Source: Candidatus Nitrosotenuis cloacae
GTDB lineage: Archaea; Thermoproteota; Nitrososphaeria; Nitrososphaerales; Nitrosopumilaceae
Direction of reading: 5' to 3'
Length of the DNA: 64,000 nt
NCBI RefSeq assembly: GCF_000955905.1
Contig: NZ_CP011097.1
Location: 1,018,582-1,082,581 of the forward strand
Made by a program: the position numbers and the translations under genes. The notes under the pieces were generated by a model. That model did not search any database. It had not been told where the DNA came from and worked only from the letters and a program-made list of their open reading frames with translations. This document shows positions 62,950 to 64,000 of the stretch, in pieces. Position 1 is the first letter of the stretch; the number at the start of each line of letters is the position of its first letter.

Positions 62950-63840
62950 TTGCAAATAGATGACTACATCAAGGCAGGCAAAATAGCATCTGAGGTTCGC
63001 GAGCTTGCAAGAAAAAAAGATTGGATAGGAAAGACACTTTATGAAATCTGCGAGACTGTAGAATCTGAAATAAAGAACCGTGGCGGAAAATGCGCATTTC
63101 CAGTAAATGCCAGTCTAAATGAAATTGCAGCTCACTATACTGCTGAGCCAAACGATCCCAAGGTCTTGAGTAGTTCTGATCTTATCAAAATAGATCTTGG
63201 AGTGCAGATCAATGGATACATTGCAGACACTGCCGTATCGGTCTCGTATGATCCAGAGTCTGCTATACTAGTAGATACTGCAGAAGAGGCACTAAAGGCT
63301 GCAATGTCAATGGTAAAAGAGGGAACAAAATCCAGCGACATTGGACGAACCATACAAAAGACAATAATGCAGTACAACCTCAAGCCGATTGCAAATCTCT
63401 CAGGTCATTCCTTAGAACAATATACCATTCACGCAGGCAAGTCAATTCCAAACATGTGGTCAATTGGCTCATTTTCGCTCTCCACAAAGGAGGCATACGC
63501 ATGCGAGCCATTTGTTACCACATCAAAGGGGTTGGGATTTGTACGGGACGGCAAGACAAAAAACATCTTTGGTCTTGTGTCCCGCAAAAAGACAAAAAAC
63601 GAAAAGGCAAACAAGCTAGTCGACTACATCTGGGATAATTTCAACACGCTACCATTTGCACTGCGATGGCTCACAAAAGACAATGAGGAAAAAGAGGCCA
63701 GAACACTACTTGAGGAATTGATCAAAAACAAAATAGTCCGCGCATATCCAGTTCTTAATGAGGCAAACGGTCAGCGAGTAGCGCAGGCAGAACACACATT
63801 CATTCCAACAGAGAATGGTGCAGTAATCACTACTCTATAG
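62950..63840 (+). CDS. map: Methionine aminopeptidase, type II
   Basis: The TTG at 62950 gives 296 residues, the normal archaeal length. Metal ligands are visible in order: two Asp in IDLGVQINGYIADTAV, His in LSGHSLEQY, Glu in ACEPFVTT and Glu in AEHTFIPT. The type II insertion is present in the C-terminal half (NTLPFALRWL). It removes initiator methionine from nascent proteins. Confidence 0.94.
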   Translation: MQIDDYIKAGKIASEVRELARKKDWIGKTLYEICETVESEIKNRGGKCAFPVNASLNEIAAHYTAEPNDPKVLSSSDLIKIDLGVQINGYIADTAVSVSYDPESAILVDTAEEALKAAMSMVKEGTKSSDIGRTIQKTIMQYNLKPIANLSGHSLEQYTIHAGKSIPNMWSIGSFSLSTKEAYACEPFVTTSKGLGFVRDGKTKNIFGLVSRKKTKNEKANKLVDYIWDNFNTLPFALRWLTKDNEEKEARTLLEELIKNKIVRAYPVLNEANGQRVAQAEHTFIPTENGAVITTL

Positions 63841-64000
63841 GCTGCCCAAATATCTTTGAGATTCTACTTTGTCCTTTGCAGGAACTGCATTCAGTACCTG
63901 CCGCAAAAAGACAATCGCCTTCCTTGAATTTTCTTTGTGATTCCTTGCCGCAGGATTGACATTTTTCTATCGTATGTGCGATGATGGTTTTTTCTTTTTT
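63830..64000 (-). CDS. Cys-rich zinc-binding protein, C-terminal part (gene runs off the window)
   Basis: An open minus-strand frame of 56 codons enters from the right edge and stops at 63830, overlapping map by 11 bases. It contains KCQSCGKES and DCLFAAGTECSSCKG, which look like zinc-ribbon knuckles, and ends SKIFGQPIE. The start lies outside the window. Confidence 0.6.
   Translation of the reverse strand, partial: KKEKTIIAHTIEKCQSCGKESQRKFKEGDCLFAAGTECSSCKGQSRISKIFGQPIE

Noticed and set aside
1-64000. CRISPR arrays, intact insertion sequences, prophage genes or integrase att sites
   Set aside because: No regularly spaced direct repeats, no complete transposase or integrase frame, and the single tRNA shows no adjacent integrase or partial tRNA duplicate.

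Overview
The window is chromosomal DNA of an ammonia-oxidising-type archaeon of the Nitrososphaerota (Thaumarchaeota), order Nitrosopumilales. By eye the base composition is moderate (about 40% GC), which with the tubulin homologue fits a Nitrosotenuis/Nitrosarchaeum-like lineage better than the very AT-rich marine Nitrosopumilus; this genus-level guess is inference. Archaeal markers are Sec61-beta, aIF1, Alba, Nre, a Dpo4-type polymerase, type II methionine aminopeptidase, F420 genes (cofE, cofD, cofC), Tsr3, a PAC2 protein, an archaeal-type prolyl-tRNA synthetase and an archaeal RNase P RNA. Genes are densely packed, often convergent with 4-23 bp overlaps, and many have a TATA box about 25-30 bp before the start codon, implying leaderless mRNAs. 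No amo, CRISPR or intact mobile element is present.

Layout. 0-2.7 kb: end of a DRG-type GTPase, a mini zinc ribbon, a 42-residue histone-H1-like basic peptide with a strong terminator, and an intracellular collagen-like protein. 2.7-12.4 kb: TPR/winged-helix protein, siroheme nitrite/sulfite reductase overlapping a rhodanese, Thi4 thiazole synthase, thioredoxin reductase, a two-component pair, and a tusA-cysK pair in which cysK has no ATG/GTG/TTG start. 12.4-19.9 kb: small conserved genes, PHP phosphoesterase, cofE, a SerB-like phosphatase, a secreted acidic helical protein, proS and an Opp-type ATPase. 19.9-28.2 kb: smc, a nitrilase-family amidase, PAC2 protein, LysE exporter, alba, dinB.

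28.2-32.5 kb is the most notable part: an archaeosortase-like membrane protein, a coiled-coil protein of unknown function, a bona fide tubulin homologue (artubulin) five bases upstream of that coiled-coil gene, and the Nre DNA-repair gene, all on the minus strand. The tubulin/coiled-coil pair looks like a two-component cytoskeletal unit whose second member is apparently uncharacterised.

32.5-49.6 kb: corrinoid-binding protein, small membrane and zinc-finger proteins, MFS transporter, a second secreted protein sharing a C-terminal Cys module with the one at 16.2-17.5 kb, a geranylgeranyl-reductase-family flavoprotein, a 997-residue surface protein, a peptide-type solute-binding protein, an Mrr-like nuclease, a DUF2070 protein and Sec61-beta. 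49.7-50.4 kb is a small AT-rich islet: an orphan membrane-anchored protein next to a decayed transposase C-terminus. 50.4-64 kb: SSSCA1-family zinc protein, aIF1, CPBP protease, surface proteins, cofD-cofC, rnpB, an amino-acid permease with USP-like tail, tsr3, a 1093-residue secreted protein with a lamin-tail domain and Ig-like repeats, tRNA-Pro(UGG), and map.

Functionally the window combines sulfur/cysteine and cofactor metabolism (siroheme reductase, rhodanese, TusA, CysK, Thi4, F420), DNA maintenance (SMC, Alba, Nre, Pol IV, H1-like peptide), translation/ribosome biogenesis, and an extensive cell-surface protein repertoire.
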